Below, piece by piece: positions 24,885 to 34,179 of a stretch of DNA of 64,000 nucleotides. Source of the DNA: an uncultured Methylocystaceae bacterium. Lineage in GTDB: Bacteria > Pseudomonadota > Alphaproteobacteria > Rhizobiales > Beijerinckiaceae. The notes beneath the pieces are model-generated. The model made no database searches, was not told where the DNA came from, and saw only the letters and a list, made by a program, of their open reading frames with translations. The translations under genes and the position numbers were made by a program. Location: assembly GCA_903870245.1 (NCBI GenBank), contig CAIQCB010000062.1:1-64000 (forward strand), in the 5' to 3' direction. How positions within the stretch are numbered: position 1 is the first letter of the stretch; each line of letters opens with the position of its first letter.

Positions 24885-26573
24885 TCACGTCGCATGGGGC
24901 GTCCTGAACTTGTAAATCTGATCGATAATCTCCTGCGGCAGCGGCTGGCTTTCGGATTCCGGAATCATCACTTCGATATAGGCGGCGGAGTCGCCGGCCT
25001 CGATCGCGGCGAGCGCGGCCTCCAGCTCGCCGACTGTCGTTACGCGACGCGAGAGCCAGTCTGCGCAGCCCATGGCCTTCGGCAGCAAATGATACTCAAG
25101 CGTCGCCAGATTGTCGTATTCGTGGCCGCGTTCGCTGAGGACGTCTTCGATCCCATAAATCCCGTTGTTGAGAACAAAAATCACCGGTTTGAGATTATAC
25201 CGGCCCATCACCGCGAGTTCGTTGAAGGTCATCTGGTGCGAGCCGTCGCCTGTCACGATGACGGTGCGTCCGGCCGTATTCGCCAGGGCGACGCCCATCG
25301 CCGCCGGCGTCGCCCAACCGATGGAGCCCCAGAGCGTCTGGGTCTCGCACCCGACGCCATCGGGTAGTTTTGCCGCACCGAGATGAAACATGCAGGTCCC
25401 GGTTTCGATCACCAGCACATCGCCGCTGCGCAGGAAGCGTTGCAGTCGCGGGTAGAAATGAGCCGATCCGAGCTCGTCATCCGCCGCGCCAGAAATCGTC
25501 GGCGGCTCATGCTGCGGCGCATCGGTCTTGCCCGAAAAGACCGGAGATTGTTCGATCAGACCATCGATCAGGTCCTCAATCGCGACATGGGAGAAGACTG
25601 TTGCGCCGAGTTGCACCATGGAATTGTGAATACTGATCATGCGTTCCGAGGGAATAACGTTACTCCACAGACCGGTGTTTAAATCCTCCAGAACGATTCC
25701 GCCCAGATCGAGGATGAGATCGGCGTTTTGAACAATATCGCGCACGGCAAGCGGCGATGAGCGGTCGCCGTTATACATGCCAAGGTAATTCGGATGGCCC
25801 TCGCTGACCACGCCCTTGTCCATCGGCGTCGTCGCATAGGGAATTCTGGTTTTGTCGAGAAAGGTTTTGAGTTTGTCCCGCAATCCGTAGCGAGCCAGCA
25901 TAGCGCTCGGCAGGACAACCGGATTTTTGGCCGCCTTGAGCCGCGCGATTACTGCCTTGAGGGCGCCGTCTAGTTCTATGGCGGCGCTGGACTGACGTTT
26001 GATGCTGGCGAGAGGCGCCCCGGTCACGGGCGCGCCGACGATGCTCATCCGCGCATGGTCCATCGGAATCACAATATAGGCCGGTGCGCTTTGGCGCAGC
26101 GCCTCGCGAATGACGCGTTCGATTTCGTGCACGGCGTTATCGGGCGTCAACAGGGCGCTCACGCAACAGGCGGCGGCGGAGAGACTCTCGAAATTGCCGT
26201 AAACGCCGTCGCCAAGTGTGTGGTGGGTGATCAAACGCTGGTGGGCGATGCGGCGGCTCGGCGCGCCAACAAGATGAAAAATCGGCAGCCGGTGCGCCTT
26301 CGCGCCCATGACGCCATTCAGCGCGCTCAATTCGCCTACGCCATAGGTCGTTGTGAGGATCGCCGCGCCTTTTCTGCGGGCGTATCCGTCGGCGGCGTAG
26401 GCGGCGTTCAGTTCATTGGCGCAACCGATCCAATCCAGCGTCGGACAGACCTCTATGGCGTCGTCGATGGGAAAGGAATAATCTCCCGGCACCCCAAAGA
26501 CCTTGTCGATCCCCAGATCGGATAATCTCCTGACGAGATATTCTACGACGGTCGGATTTGGCATGATTGTCAC
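24885..26573 (-). CDS. thiamine-diphosphate 2-oxo acid decarboxylase (pyruvate/indolepyruvate decarboxylase type)
   Basis: A 562-residue ThDP enzyme with the three-domain layout of pyruvate decarboxylase. Glu54 in ANELNAAYAADGYAR activates the cofactor, the paired His117-His118 in THHTLGDG is the decarboxylase hallmark, and the ThDP/Mg motif GDGSHQ...NN lies around 430-460. The His pair argues against acetolactate synthase. It would make an aldehyde from pyruvate, indolepyruvate or another keto acid. The start is at the first Met or at residue 4. A Ste24-type protease gene ends 36 bases upstream on the same strand. Confidence 0.9.
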   Translation of the reverse strand: MTIMPNPTVVEYLVRRLSDLGIDKVFGVPGDYSFPIDDAIEVCPTLDWIGCANELNAAYAADGYARRKGAAILTTTYGVGELSALNGVMGAKAHRLPIFHLVGAPSRRIAHQRLITHHTLGDGVYGNFESLSAAACCVSALLTPDNAVHEIERVIREALRQSAPAYIVIPMDHARMSIVGAPVTGAPLASIKRQSSAAIELDGALKAVIARLKAAKNPVVLPSAMLARYGLRDKLKTFLDKTRIPYATTPMDKGVVSEGHPNYLGMYNGDRSSPLAVRDIVQNADLILDLGGIVLEDLNTGLWSNVIPSERMISIHNSMVQLGATVFSHVAIEDLIDGLIEQSPVFSGKTDAPQHEPPTISGAADDELGSAHFYPRLQRFLRSGDVLVIETGTCMFHLGAAKLPDGVGCETQTLWGSIGWATPAAMGVALANTAGRTVIVTGDGSHQMTFNELAVMGRYNLKPVIFVLNNGIYGIEDVLSERGHEYDNLATLEYHLLPKAMGCADWLSRRVTTVGELEAALAAIEAGDSAAYIEVMIPESESQPLPQEIIDQIYKFRTPHAT

Positions 26574-26609
26574 CTGTTAAATGAACCATGAGATCTGGTG
26601 CGTTAGTCT

Positions 26610-27854
26610 TCAGCCTGAACTGCGTAATTGCGCGACCCGAACCGGCACGGGCGGATGCGAGAAATAGAAACGCGCGTAGAGCGGATCGGGCGTCAGACTT
26701 GCGAGATTGTCACGGGTCAATCGCGTCAACGCCGAAATCATCGGCTCCTTGCCAACAATTTGTCGCGCGAAATCATCCGCCTCGAACTCCGCTTTGCGCG
26801 AACGGGAGGACAGAAGCGGTTTAAGCAGATGCGCCACGGGCTCCTGCGCCAGCATCACCGCCACAAGCACGAGACCGGGATCGTTGGGCAACCCGAACCA
26901 GGCGGAGAAATCGCCGGTTGAAAAGGCCCAGTACAACACCGCGAAACCCAGGAAAGCGACAACTGCCGCCTGCAAAATCATCTGCCTGACATGGCCATAT
27001 TTGAAGTGACCCAGCTCATGGGCGAGTATGGACTCGATTTCGTCGAGCGAATGTTTTTCGAGTAGCGTGTCGAAAAAGACGATGCGCTTGGCTTTGCCAA
27101 ATCCGGAAAAATAGGCGTTGCCATGAGCCGACCGAGTCGAGGCGTCCATAACGTAGAGGCCCCTGGACTCGAAGCCGCATTTCTTGAGCAAGGCCTCCAT
27201 TCGGCTTTTGGCGTCTCCCTCCGCCATCGGCGTGAAGGTGTTGAACATGGGCGCGATCACCGTGGGATAGATTACGGTCATTGCCAGCGTCAGCGCCATG
27301 AAGCCAACCCAGACGACAAGCCACCAGCTATCGGGCAGCGCGCGCAACAGGCCGAACATGGCGTAAAGCGCCGGCACGGCGATCGCCGCGGTCAGCGCCA
27401 GACTTTTGGCTTCGTCGAGGAAGAAGGTCTTGGGCGACAGGCGGTTGAATCCAAATTTTTCCTCCAGCCAAAAGGCGTTGAGAAAAGAAAACGGAAGTTC
27501 GAGCACGTGTCCGATCAGGGTGAAGAGGCAAACAAAAACCACGCTGCGGGTCAGGCCCGGTTCGATCAAGCCCGCGACCAGGCCATATAAAGGACCTAAC
27601 CCTATTGCGAGCCATGCTATGGACAGCAGGCCGTCGAACGTCGTCTCGACGATTCCGAAGCGGGTGCGCGCAATGGTGTAATCTGCGGCCCGGCGATGGT
27701 CATCAATCGTGACTTCTCCGGCGAAATCCGGCGGAACGACTTCGCGATGACGCGAGACATTGTCGATTTGTCGTTTCCTGAGATACACCCCGAGACCGCA
27801 AGAGAGCATAATCGCAAGGCAGACGAGAGCGCCGGCTGAAGTCATGGATGTCAA
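26610..27854 (-). CDS. M48 family (Ste24/CAAX-type) membrane zinc protease
   Basis: A 414-residue integral membrane metallopeptidase. The zinc motif HELGH is at 279-283 and the third ligand is in EFEADDFA near 356. Hydrophobic helices lie at about 8-24, 74-96, 102-120, 152-172 and 178-200, plus two after the zinc site, as in Ste24. The bacterial members cleave membrane-associated or misfolded proteins; prenylated substrates are unlikely here. It is followed by the decarboxylase gene, but a functional link is not evident. Confidence 0.9.
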   Translation of the reverse strand: MTSMTSAGALVCLAIMLSCGLGVYLRKRQIDNVSRHREVVPPDFAGEVTIDDHRRAADYTIARTRFGIVETTFDGLLSIAWLAIGLGPLYGLVAGLIEPGLTRSVVFVCLFTLIGHVLELPFSFLNAFWLEEKFGFNRLSPKTFFLDEAKSLALTAAIAVPALYAMFGLLRALPDSWWLVVWVGFMALTLAMTVIYPTVIAPMFNTFTPMAEGDAKSRMEALLKKCGFESRGLYVMDASTRSAHGNAYFSGFGKAKRIVFFDTLLEKHSLDEIESILAHELGHFKYGHVRQMILQAAVVAFLGFAVLYWAFSTGDFSAWFGLPNDPGLVLVAVMLAQEPVAHLLKPLLSSRSRKAEFEADDFARQIVGKEPMISALTRLTRDNLASLTPDPLYARFYFSHPPVPVRVAQLRSSG

Positions 27855-27953
27855 ACTCCGCAGAATCTACTTTCCGGAGTATCTAGGACGGAAATCCGCT
27901 ATGCGCGAGAGGCGCCCGGCGTGAAACTTCCAGTTCGCGGAGAAAGTGCAGAC

Positions 27954-28328
27954 ATGCGTTATTCGATGATCGCCGCCCTGATCGCGGCCTTGCAGGGCGC
28001 CGCCGGCGTCTCCCTTGCCGGGGCTGCGGCGCATGTTGAGGCCAGCCCCCTGCTCTCGACCGCCAGCCAATTCCTGATGACGCACGCCGCCGTCGGGCTG
28101 GCTCTGGCTTCGTTTCTGGTCCGGGAGGTCCCATATCCGGGCGGCCTGAGGGCGGCGGTTCTGGCGCTTCAGACCGGCGTCGCCCTTTTCGCCACGGATC
28201 TCGTCGCGCGCTCGTTTCTTGGTGGCAAACTCTTCGCCTACGCGGCGCCAATTGGAGGCGGTCTGACGATTCTCGCCTGGCTTGGCCTCGTCATCTGGGC
28301 GGCTCTGAGTCTGCGCCAGACGAAATAA
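27954..28328 (+). CDS. DUF423 membrane protein
   Basis: A 124-residue protein with four hydrophobic helices. The C-terminal phrase APIGGGLTILAWLGLVIWA is the DUF423 hallmark. GGAGA is about ten bases before the ATG at 27954; the open frame extends 11 codons further up but without such a site. Function of the family is unknown. It is divergent from the protease gene. Confidence 0.8.
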   Translation: MRYSMIAALIAALQGAAGVSLAGAAAHVEASPLLSTASQFLMTHAAVGLALASFLVREVPYPGGLRAAVLALQTGVALFATDLVARSFLGGKLFAYAAPIGGGLTILAWLGLVIWAALSLRQTK

Positions 28329-28398
28329 ACTTCGCGATACGGGTCCAAAACGCCCTGAAATGCTGGACATATGGGTCATTCCACCCCACGATCCCCGA

Positions 28399-28827
28399 AT
28401 GTCGATGTCGCCAACCCCAGACGATTCCCCCTCGAACGCGTCTCAGGACGCGGGCGAGGAGAATGACATCCTGAGCGGGCGGCGGGTCCTGATCGTTGAG
28501 GACGACCCCTTCATCGCCATGGCGCTGGAGGACACTCTGCTCGATTTTGGCATGTGCCCCGCCGGGATCGCCAGCAATCTGCGCGAGGCGGAGCGGCTGG
28601 CCCGCGAGAGCCTGTTCGATGTCGCCCTGCTCGACGTGAACATCGGACATGACACCATCGATCCTGTCGCCGACGCCGTTGCGGCGCGCGGTTTGCCCTT
28701 CATATTTACAACTGGCCATGGCCGCGCCGGCCTGCCCGAGGCCTATCGCGATCGCGCCATTGTCGAAAAGCCTTTTTATGTCGACGAAATTCTCCGCGCG
28801 CTTCGCGAAGAGTTGCAGCGCGGCTAG
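28399..28827 (+). CDS. single-domain response regulator
   Basis: A receiver domain without an output domain. Acidic pocket EDD, phosphoacceptor Asp in LLDVNIG, Thr in TTGHG and Lys in EKPF are all in place. Its N-terminal 25 residues are low-complexity Ser/Pro/Asp-rich. ATGs at 28360, 28399 and 28405 are possible and none has a strong ribosome site. No histidine kinase is adjacent, so its partner is elsewhere. Confidence 0.85.
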   Translation: MSMSPTPDDSPSNASQDAGEENDILSGRRVLIVEDDPFIAMALEDTLLDFGMCPAGIASNLREAERLARESLFDVALLDVNIGHDTIDPVADAVAARGLPFIFTTGHGRAGLPEAYRDRAIVEKPFYVDEILRALREELQRG

Positions 28828-29028
28828 ATGCGCCGGATCATCAATGAGTTGTCTTTCAGTTGAAGCCCCTCAGGCGCAAGGTTTTTCCGGGTGAGGCGCT
28901 CTCATTGCTCCATCATGGGAAGCCTGTTGCGGACGCTTGCGAGAATTTGCGTATTGTGGCTAGTGGCGAAACTCAATTAAATATATGAACAAGCTATCGG
29001 ATTCATTTCCGAAACACAGGAGTTAACA

Positions 29029-30579
29029 GTGTTCGCACGTCCCCGGCTTGTCGTTCGTTTGCTCACTTCTCTTTTAGCATTCCTGACGATTGCAGGAGTC
29101 GTCAGGGCCGAGTCGTCAAAAAAGCCCAATATTCTCGTGATCTGGGGCGACGATATCGGCCAGTTTAATCTCAGCGCCTATAATCGCGGCATGATGGGAT
29201 ACCGAACCCCAAATATCGACGGCATCGCCGAACAGGGCGCCTTATTCACGGACTGGTATGGTCAGCAAAGTTGCACAGCCGGGCGCGCCGCCTTCATCAC
29301 CGGACAGTCGCCCATTCGCACAGGACTGACCAAGGTGGGATTGCCCGGCGCTGCTGAGGGAATGAAGAAAGAAGATCCGACCATCGCCGGTATGCTCAAG
29401 CCTCTGGGCTATATCACAGGCCAGTTTGGTAAAAATCATCTTGGCGACCGTGACGAAATGATCCCTACGAATCATGGCTTTGATGAATTCTTTGGCAATC
29501 TTTATCATTTGAACGCTGAGGAGGAGCCGGAAAACCCGGACTATCCAAAAAGCGAGGAGTTCAAGAAAAAATTTGGTCCGCGTGGCGTGATCCACAGTTA
29601 CGCCGACGGCCGGATGGAGGACACCGGGCCGCTGAACAGAAAACGCATGGAGACGATCGACGAAGAGACGACCAATGCGACGCTTGATTTTATGGATAAG
29701 GCCGTCAAGCAGGATAAGCCGTTCTTCATTTGGTATAATTCGACCCGGATGCACATTTTCACGCATCTCAAGGCGTCGTCCGAGGGCAAGACAGGTCTTG
29801 GCGTCTATGCTGATGGCATGGTCGAGCATGACGCGCTTGTCGGCCAGCTGCTTGCAAAGCTGAAAGAGCTGGGCGTCGAGGATAACACCATAGTGATCTA
29901 CACAACGGATAACGGCGCGGAAACCTTCACCTGGCCCGATGGCGGCACGACAATGTTTCGCGGCGAGAAAAACACGAATTGGGAAGGCGGCTACCGCGTT
30001 CCCTTCGTGATACGCTGGCCCGGCGTGATCAAACCGGGCGTTGTCGTCAACGACATCGGCGCCCATGAGGATCTCGCCACCACCCTCCTCGCGGCTGCGG
30101 GCAATCCTGATATTCGAAACGAAGTGGCCAAAGGCAAGCGCATCAACGGTCGCAACTACAAGGTCCATCTCGACGGCTATAATTTGCTGCCGGCGTTCAA
30201 GGGCGAGGCGGCCTGGCCGCGTCAGGAGTTTATTTACTGGACAGATGACGGTTCGGTCGCAGCGCTGCGCTACGGCAACTGGAAGGTCACCTTCCTCGCG
30301 CAAAACGCCAAGGGCCTCAAAGTATGGCAGCAGCCCTTCGAACCGTTGCGCGCGCCGCTTCTGACAAACCTCCGAATGGACCCTTTCGAGCGGGCCGAGG
30401 AGGAAAACGCGATGGGCTATCAGCGCTGGTATCTGGACAGGATGTTCGCCGTGGCGCCTGCTGCGGCCTATGTCGGCCAGTGGCTGCAGAGCTTCAAGGA
30501 GTTTCCGCCGCGTCAGAAGCCGGGCAGCTTTAATCTCGATCGGGTGATGGAAGCCGTCACCAAATCCCAGGGGCATTGA
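29029..30579 (+). CDS. secreted sulfatase (arylsulfatase family)
   Basis: A 516-residue sulfatase starting at GTG with AGGAG seven bases upstream. A Sec signal peptide covers about residues 1-27 (cleavage after VRA). Metal ligands Asp41-Asp42 are in IWGDDIG, and the site for formylglycine is Cys82 in CTAGR, a common variant of CxPxR. GKNHLGD and YTTDNGAE carry further active-site residues. It would hydrolyse sulfate esters in the periplasm and needs a formylglycine-generating enzyme, which is not in the window. The DUF4345 gene follows. Confidence 0.9.
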   Translation: MFARPRLVVRLLTSLLAFLTIAGVVRAESSKKPNILVIWGDDIGQFNLSAYNRGMMGYRTPNIDGIAEQGALFTDWYGQQSCTAGRAAFITGQSPIRTGLTKVGLPGAAEGMKKEDPTIAGMLKPLGYITGQFGKNHLGDRDEMIPTNHGFDEFFGNLYHLNAEEEPENPDYPKSEEFKKKFGPRGVIHSYADGRMEDTGPLNRKRMETIDEETTNATLDFMDKAVKQDKPFFIWYNSTRMHIFTHLKASSEGKTGLGVYADGMVEHDALVGQLLAKLKELGVEDNTIVIYTTDNGAETFTWPDGGTTMFRGEKNTNWEGGYRVPFVIRWPGVIKPGVVVNDIGAHEDLATTLLAAAGNPDIRNEVAKGKRINGRNYKVHLDGYNLLPAFKGEAAWPRQEFIYWTDDGSVAALRYGNWKVTFLAQNAKGLKVWQQPFEPLRAPLLTNLRMDPFERAEEENAMGYQRWYLDRMFAVAPAAAYVGQWLQSFKEFPPRQKPGSFNLDRVMEAVTKSQGH

Positions 30580-30583
30580 CATA

Positions 30584-30608
30584 CTCCCGCAGGGTTCGCC
30601 CTGCGGAG
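30584..30608 (+). terminator. strong hairpin with UUCG loop after the sulfatase gene
   Basis: An 8-base perfect stem (30587-30594 with 30599-30606) closes on TTCG, extended by two more pairs across a bulged C. Only a short T-run (agtcttta) follows, so it may be a weak terminator or an mRNA-stabilising structure between the sulfatase and DUF4345 genes. Confidence 0.5.
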
Positions 30609-30646
30609 TCTTTATCCGGTTTTTCGACCATGCTCAGGAGCCTGCG

Positions 30647-31024
30647 ATGAAGGCGAAGAAATTCTTCTTGATTTTCGCCTTCGTCGCGGTCTCGATCATC
30701 GCGCTTCTTTACGGAATATCTCCCGACTGGTTCGCCAAAACCTTCTTCGGGATTGAACGGCTCGACATTAATCTGGCCCATATCCTCAGGGCGATTATGG
30801 GTCTTTATCTGGCGCTGGGCGTCTTTTGGTGCGTCTCCGCATTCGATGATCGTTTGCGGGGAGCGGCGGTCCTGACAACCGTCTTTTTTTCGGGCGGATT
30901 GGTTTCAGGACGGCTTCTCAGTCTTGCGATGGACGGAAAGCCCTCTACCCTGCTTTTGTTTTATATGGCGATTGAGTTTGTTTTGATCCCGGTCGCAGTT
31001 TACTTTTACAAATTGCCGGATTGA
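30647..31024 (+). CDS. DUF4345 membrane protein
   Basis: A 125-residue protein with four hydrophobic helices, matching DUF4345 in length and in the central HILRAIMGLYLALGVFW segment. No function is assigned to the family. It is 67 bases after the sulfatase gene, separated by the hairpin. Confidence 0.75.
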   Translation: MKAKKFFLIFAFVAVSIIALLYGISPDWFAKTFFGIERLDINLAHILRAIMGLYLALGVFWCVSAFDDRLRGAAVLTTVFFSGGLVSGRLLSLAMDGKPSTLLLFYMAIEFVLIPVAVYFYKLPD

Positions 31025-31231
31025 CGCCGTCGTGTCGTCTGTCGGAAACAGCAACATCTATTGGTCAAATCTCGACTTCCCCCGATCATGATCAATCGTC
31101 GCGCGAATAAATCAGGATGCGCAGCGCATATACTCTAATCGCTTTCAGGGCATAGGCTGCGCAGCCGGCGGCCTCAACCAAGTCAAGTCAAAGTCATGGC
31201 CTGTGCTTGGTTCGGGGGGTGGTTTCGGTCC

Positions 31232-32005
31232 TCAGAATGGAAAGAGACCGCCGCCGCCCGAGGGCTGCTGGGGTTGCGCCGCCGCTGGCGCGCTTTCGGA
31301 TGAAGCGGCAGGACGCGGCTTGGGCTTTTTCTTTTTCTTTTTGCGCTCCTCGGGGGGCGGCGCATTATCGGGTTCGGCCCCTTCAGTTTGCGGCGCGGCG
31401 TCTACCGGCGCGCCCGCGTCCAGGGGGGGCGACGCTTCTGGCGCAACCGAATCCGCCGGTCCAATCGGCGCATTTTCAACCGGCGTCGGCGCGACGGGCG
31501 TTACTTTGCGGGACGGTTTTTTCGAGTCTCCCGACGCGGCTGGCGCCGGTTGTGTCGCTGCGACTGGCGTAGCGGTCTCTTTGCCGCCCTTACAATCCAC
31601 CAGCCAGACGTCATAAACAGGGTGTTCGACCCCGTGCAGACCGGGACTCGCCGCAAACATCCATCCTGAGAAAATCCGCTTCGACTCTTTCGCGGTCGCG
31701 GCGGCGGCGCGCTCGGCCTTGAAGTCCCGACGGGGTTTGACGATCAGTTCGTCGACCTCGACGAAGCTGGTGGTCTGTGGGGTCTCGGTTTGCGGTCGGG
31801 TATTACAAACTCGTGGAGTCACCTGAAGCGTGCCGAATTGAACCGACTCGCCGATTGCGACCTCAAAATTGATGATTCGACCAGTCGTTTTGTCCAGGCC
31901 GGCGAAAATGGCGGTCGGATTTCGGATCGGATCGGCTTTGCAAACGCCTGTCGAAGCGGCGAGCGCCAACAAAAGGGCTTTCCCGAAACCGGGTTTCTTC
32001 ATCAT
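31232..32005 (-). CDS. DUF2155 periplasmic protein with a proline/lysine-rich tail
   Basis: The start at 32005 (or 32002) gives a signal peptide ending near CKA, then a DUF2155 domain with TGRIINFEVAIGE, SGWMFAASPGLHGVEHPVYDVWL and two Cys. After about residue 145 the chain becomes low-complexity Pro/Ala with a poly-Lys patch near 238-244. The open frame extends upstream to 32047 but that part carries no signal peptide. Neighbouring NDUFA12 is the common arrangement in Hyphomicrobiales. The function is unknown. Confidence 0.82.
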   Translation of the reverse strand: MMKKPGFGKALLLALAASTGVCKADPIRNPTAIFAGLDKTTGRIINFEVAIGESVQFGTLQVTPRVCNTRPQTETPQTTSFVEVDELIVKPRRDFKAERAAAATAKESKRIFSGWMFAASPGLHGVEHPVYDVWLVDCKGGKETATPVAATQPAPAASGDSKKPSRKVTPVAPTPVENAPIGPADSVAPEASPPLDAGAPVDAAPQTEGAEPDNAPPPEERKKKKKKPKPRPAASSESAPAAAQPQQPSGGGGLFPF

Positions 32006-32062
32006 TACCGCACCGCGCCTGGTATTTTGTGAGCCCCGACAACACAAGATTTCGACGCTCGA

Positions 32063-32470
32063 TCAACCCTCTGGTCGCCAGGCTTCGTAATCGCCGCCCG
32101 CTGCAGGACGCTCGCCCGTCGAGAGTTGCGAGCCCGGCGGCCGCCATGCCTGCGGCGTGCCGGTCAAATTGGGCTGATAGGGAAGCTCCCATTCCTTGAC
32201 GGCATAGGTTTCCTGCGTCGGCGGCGTGTCCACGGTGTGGTGAAGCCAGCCATACCAGCCTGTAGGCGTCGCTGAACCCTCGCAATATCCGTTGTAAATC
32301 ACCCAGCGGCGCTCGAAGCCCAGCGCCGGATCAATCTTGCCGCCGCGCGTGCGATAGTAGACATTTCCGAATTCGTCCGTCCCGACGCGCTCGCCATAGA
32401 GGAGCGTCCACAGCCCCGTGTTGAGAGTCGCCTTGTTCCACCAGGTGAAGAAGCGAACAATGTAGGACAT
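32063..32470 (-). CDS. NADH:ubiquinone oxidoreductase accessory subunit, NDUFA12 family
   Basis: A 135-residue homologue of the complex I accessory subunit NDUFA12 (B17.2). FFTWWNKATLNTGLW, RVGTDEFGNVYYRTR and WYGWLHHTVD are the family signatures. The frame is open to 32503, but MSYIVRFF at 32470 matches where homologues begin and has AGGGG upstream. It acts at the complex I membrane-arm interface. The DUF2155 gene follows it in an operon. Confidence 0.92.
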   Translation of the reverse strand: MSYIVRFFTWWNKATLNTGLWTLLYGERVGTDEFGNVYYRTRGGKIDPALGFERRWVIYNGYCEGSATPTGWYGWLHHTVDTPPTQETYAVKEWELPYQPNLTGTPQAWRPPGSQLSTGERPAAGGDYEAWRPEG

Positions 32471-32541
32471 TCTGCCGGGCCCCTGAGCGCAACGCTCAAT
32501 CATTAATATCGACCCCTTATGGCGTCCGCGCGCGACGGTGT

Positions 32542-33528
32542 CTAGTCCGGAACGCGCGCGCCGCTCGGAGCCGGAAGATCGCCGGGCGCAACGAAAAGTC
32601 CAAAAGCGCGCGGCCCGTCTCCGGTCGCGGTTTTCCCCAACGTCCGCAAGCGCTGCGGATCAATCGCCCAGAGTTCATTGGAGAACCAACAGGCGACCAG
32701 CACCTTTTCGCCATCTGGCGTCGCCGAGATCCCCTCGGGATACTCTCCGACCGGGATTTCTCCCAACGAAGCCAGGTTCTTTTCGTCGAAGACGCTGACG
32801 CTGTCGGCGTGCTGGTTGGCGACAAAAATCCGACCTGCGGCCAGCGCCACGGCATAGGGGCGGCTACCGGTCTTCAACGTCGCGACGACGCGACGCGCGG
32901 CAATGTCGATCACGCTGACATTGTCGGACTCGACATTCGCCGTATAGGCCCTGACGCCGGCGGCGTCGACGACGATCCCGAAAGGGTGACGCCCGACCGC
33001 AATGGTTCCCACACGCTCGAAACGCACTGCGTCGACAACAGAGATGGCGTTATCGTCACGATCCGCCACCAGGATGGTCTTGCCGTCGGGTGTCGCCGTA
33101 ACGCCCGACGGCGCAGCTCCGACCCCGACACGGCGCAACGTCGTTCCTGATGCGGGATCGATCTCGAAAAGACGGCCGCCATACAGATCGGCGACATAGA
33201 CCCGACCGCCATCGGGCGAGGCGGCGACGCCGAGGGGGCCGCCTGCGACGGGGATGCGTCGCTCAATCCGGCGGGCGCGCGCGTCGACAACGGTGACAAA
33301 CTGGCCTTCCGGGCTGGCGACGAAAGCTCGCGCGCCATCACGGCTAACGGCGACCCCGGCGGGTTTTCCTCCGATTGGCAGCGTCGCAGCGACGGAGAGC
33401 GTCGAGAGATCGACAATATCGAGCGCGTCCGCGCCCTGCGTTGTGACGAAGGCTTGTCCGGCATAAGCGAGCGGCGACGCCATCGCCAGCACGGCAAAGG
33501 CAATTGCGGACAAGCGCCAGAGAGTCAT
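32542..33528 (-). CDS. YVTN-type beta-propeller protein, secreted
   Basis: A 328-residue protein with a signal peptide (about 1-23, ending AYA) and seven or so repeats of the YVTN type (for example VAVSRDGARAFVAS, GVTATPDGKTILVAD). Such propellers occur beside PQQ-dependent dehydrogenase genes. It overlaps the upstream SRPBCC gene by four bases, so the two are translated together. It may be an accessory in the periplasmic alcohol oxidation system, inferred from the neighbours. Confidence 0.85.
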   Translation of the reverse strand: MTLWRLSAIAFAVLAMASPLAYAGQAFVTTQGADALDIVDLSTLSVAATLPIGGKPAGVAVSRDGARAFVASPEGQFVTVVDARARRIERRIPVAGGPLGVAASPDGGRVYVADLYGGRLFEIDPASGTTLRRVGVGAAPSGVTATPDGKTILVADRDDNAISVVDAVRFERVGTIAVGRHPFGIVVDAAGVRAYTANVESDNVSVIDIAARRVVATLKTGSRPYAVALAAGRIFVANQHADSVSVFDEKNLASLGEIPVGEYPEGISATPDGEKVLVACWFSNELWAIDPQRLRTLGKTATGDGPRAFGLFVAPGDLPAPSGARVPD

Positions 33529-34130
33529 CGAACCGTCGTTCCGCTTTCGCCGCTTTCGCCGCTCTCGACCCTCGCCTTGAGCGCCGAGAGATTCGCGCGA
33601 TGGAGGGCGGTGACGGCTTTCAGAGCGGTCTCATCGTCGAGACCCGCCGGCGGATCGTTAAATGGATGACCGCGGTAAAAACGCCCCTTCCACTCAACCA
33701 GCGAGCGTCCGTCCGTCGTCGGCTTCACCGTGACATGGCTCATGTAATTAATCGCGGGCAAACGTTTCACGTTGTCCCGGTCGCGATGGAAGGCCAGCGT
33801 CTTCTTCTCGTCGTCCCAGCGGATGAGCGTTTCTTCGACAATTCCGCCATCCCTCATGATCAGCTTTCGTCTGTCGATTTCGGGCGTATGACCGCCCGAG
33901 GACTCGACCCGCGCTACCCCGGGAAGCCAATCGTAACCGCCGAAGTCGCTCGCAACGGCCCAGACGCGTTCGGGCGCTGCGGCGATCTCGATCGTCTCCA
34001 CGGATTTGAGCGGGGCGGCGCCATGCGCGGCCCATGAGTTCGGTCCGGGGATGGACGCCGCGTCCTGCGCCGTTGCGGCGCAGACGGTCAACAGGAGAAG
34101 AAAAGCCGCGCGGCTGAAAAGGTTGACCAT
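33525..34130 (-). CDS. SRPBCC (MxaD-like) periplasmic protein
   Basis: A 201-residue protein with a signal peptide (about 1-21) and the same layout as MxaD: IEIAAAPERVW, DWLPGVARVESSGG, VEWKGRFYRGHPFNDPP, then DETALKAVTALHRA. MxaD helps methanol dehydrogenase pass electrons to cytochrome cL. This is a second, diverged copy 49 bases after the closer homologue, with GGGG six bases before the start. The last residues repeat ESGESGESG. Confidence 0.82.
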   Translation of the reverse strand: MVNLFSRAAFLLLLTVCAATAQDAASIPGPNSWAAHGAAPLKSVETIEIAAAPERVWAVASDFGGYDWLPGVARVESSGGHTPEIDRRKLIMRDGGIVEETLIRWDDEKKTLAFHRDRDNVKRLPAINYMSHVTVKPTTDGRSLVEWKGRFYRGHPFNDPPAGLDDETALKAVTALHRANLSALKARVESGESGESGTTVR

Positions 34131-34179
34131 TGCCGACCCCGGCGCTGCGCGGCTGTATCTTGTTCAGGAACAGACTGAA

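Noticed and set aside
29242-30582. 446-codon minus-strand frame opposite the sulfatase gene
   Set aside because: The plus strand encodes a clear sulfatase with signal peptide and catalytic residues; the antisense frame has no family features.
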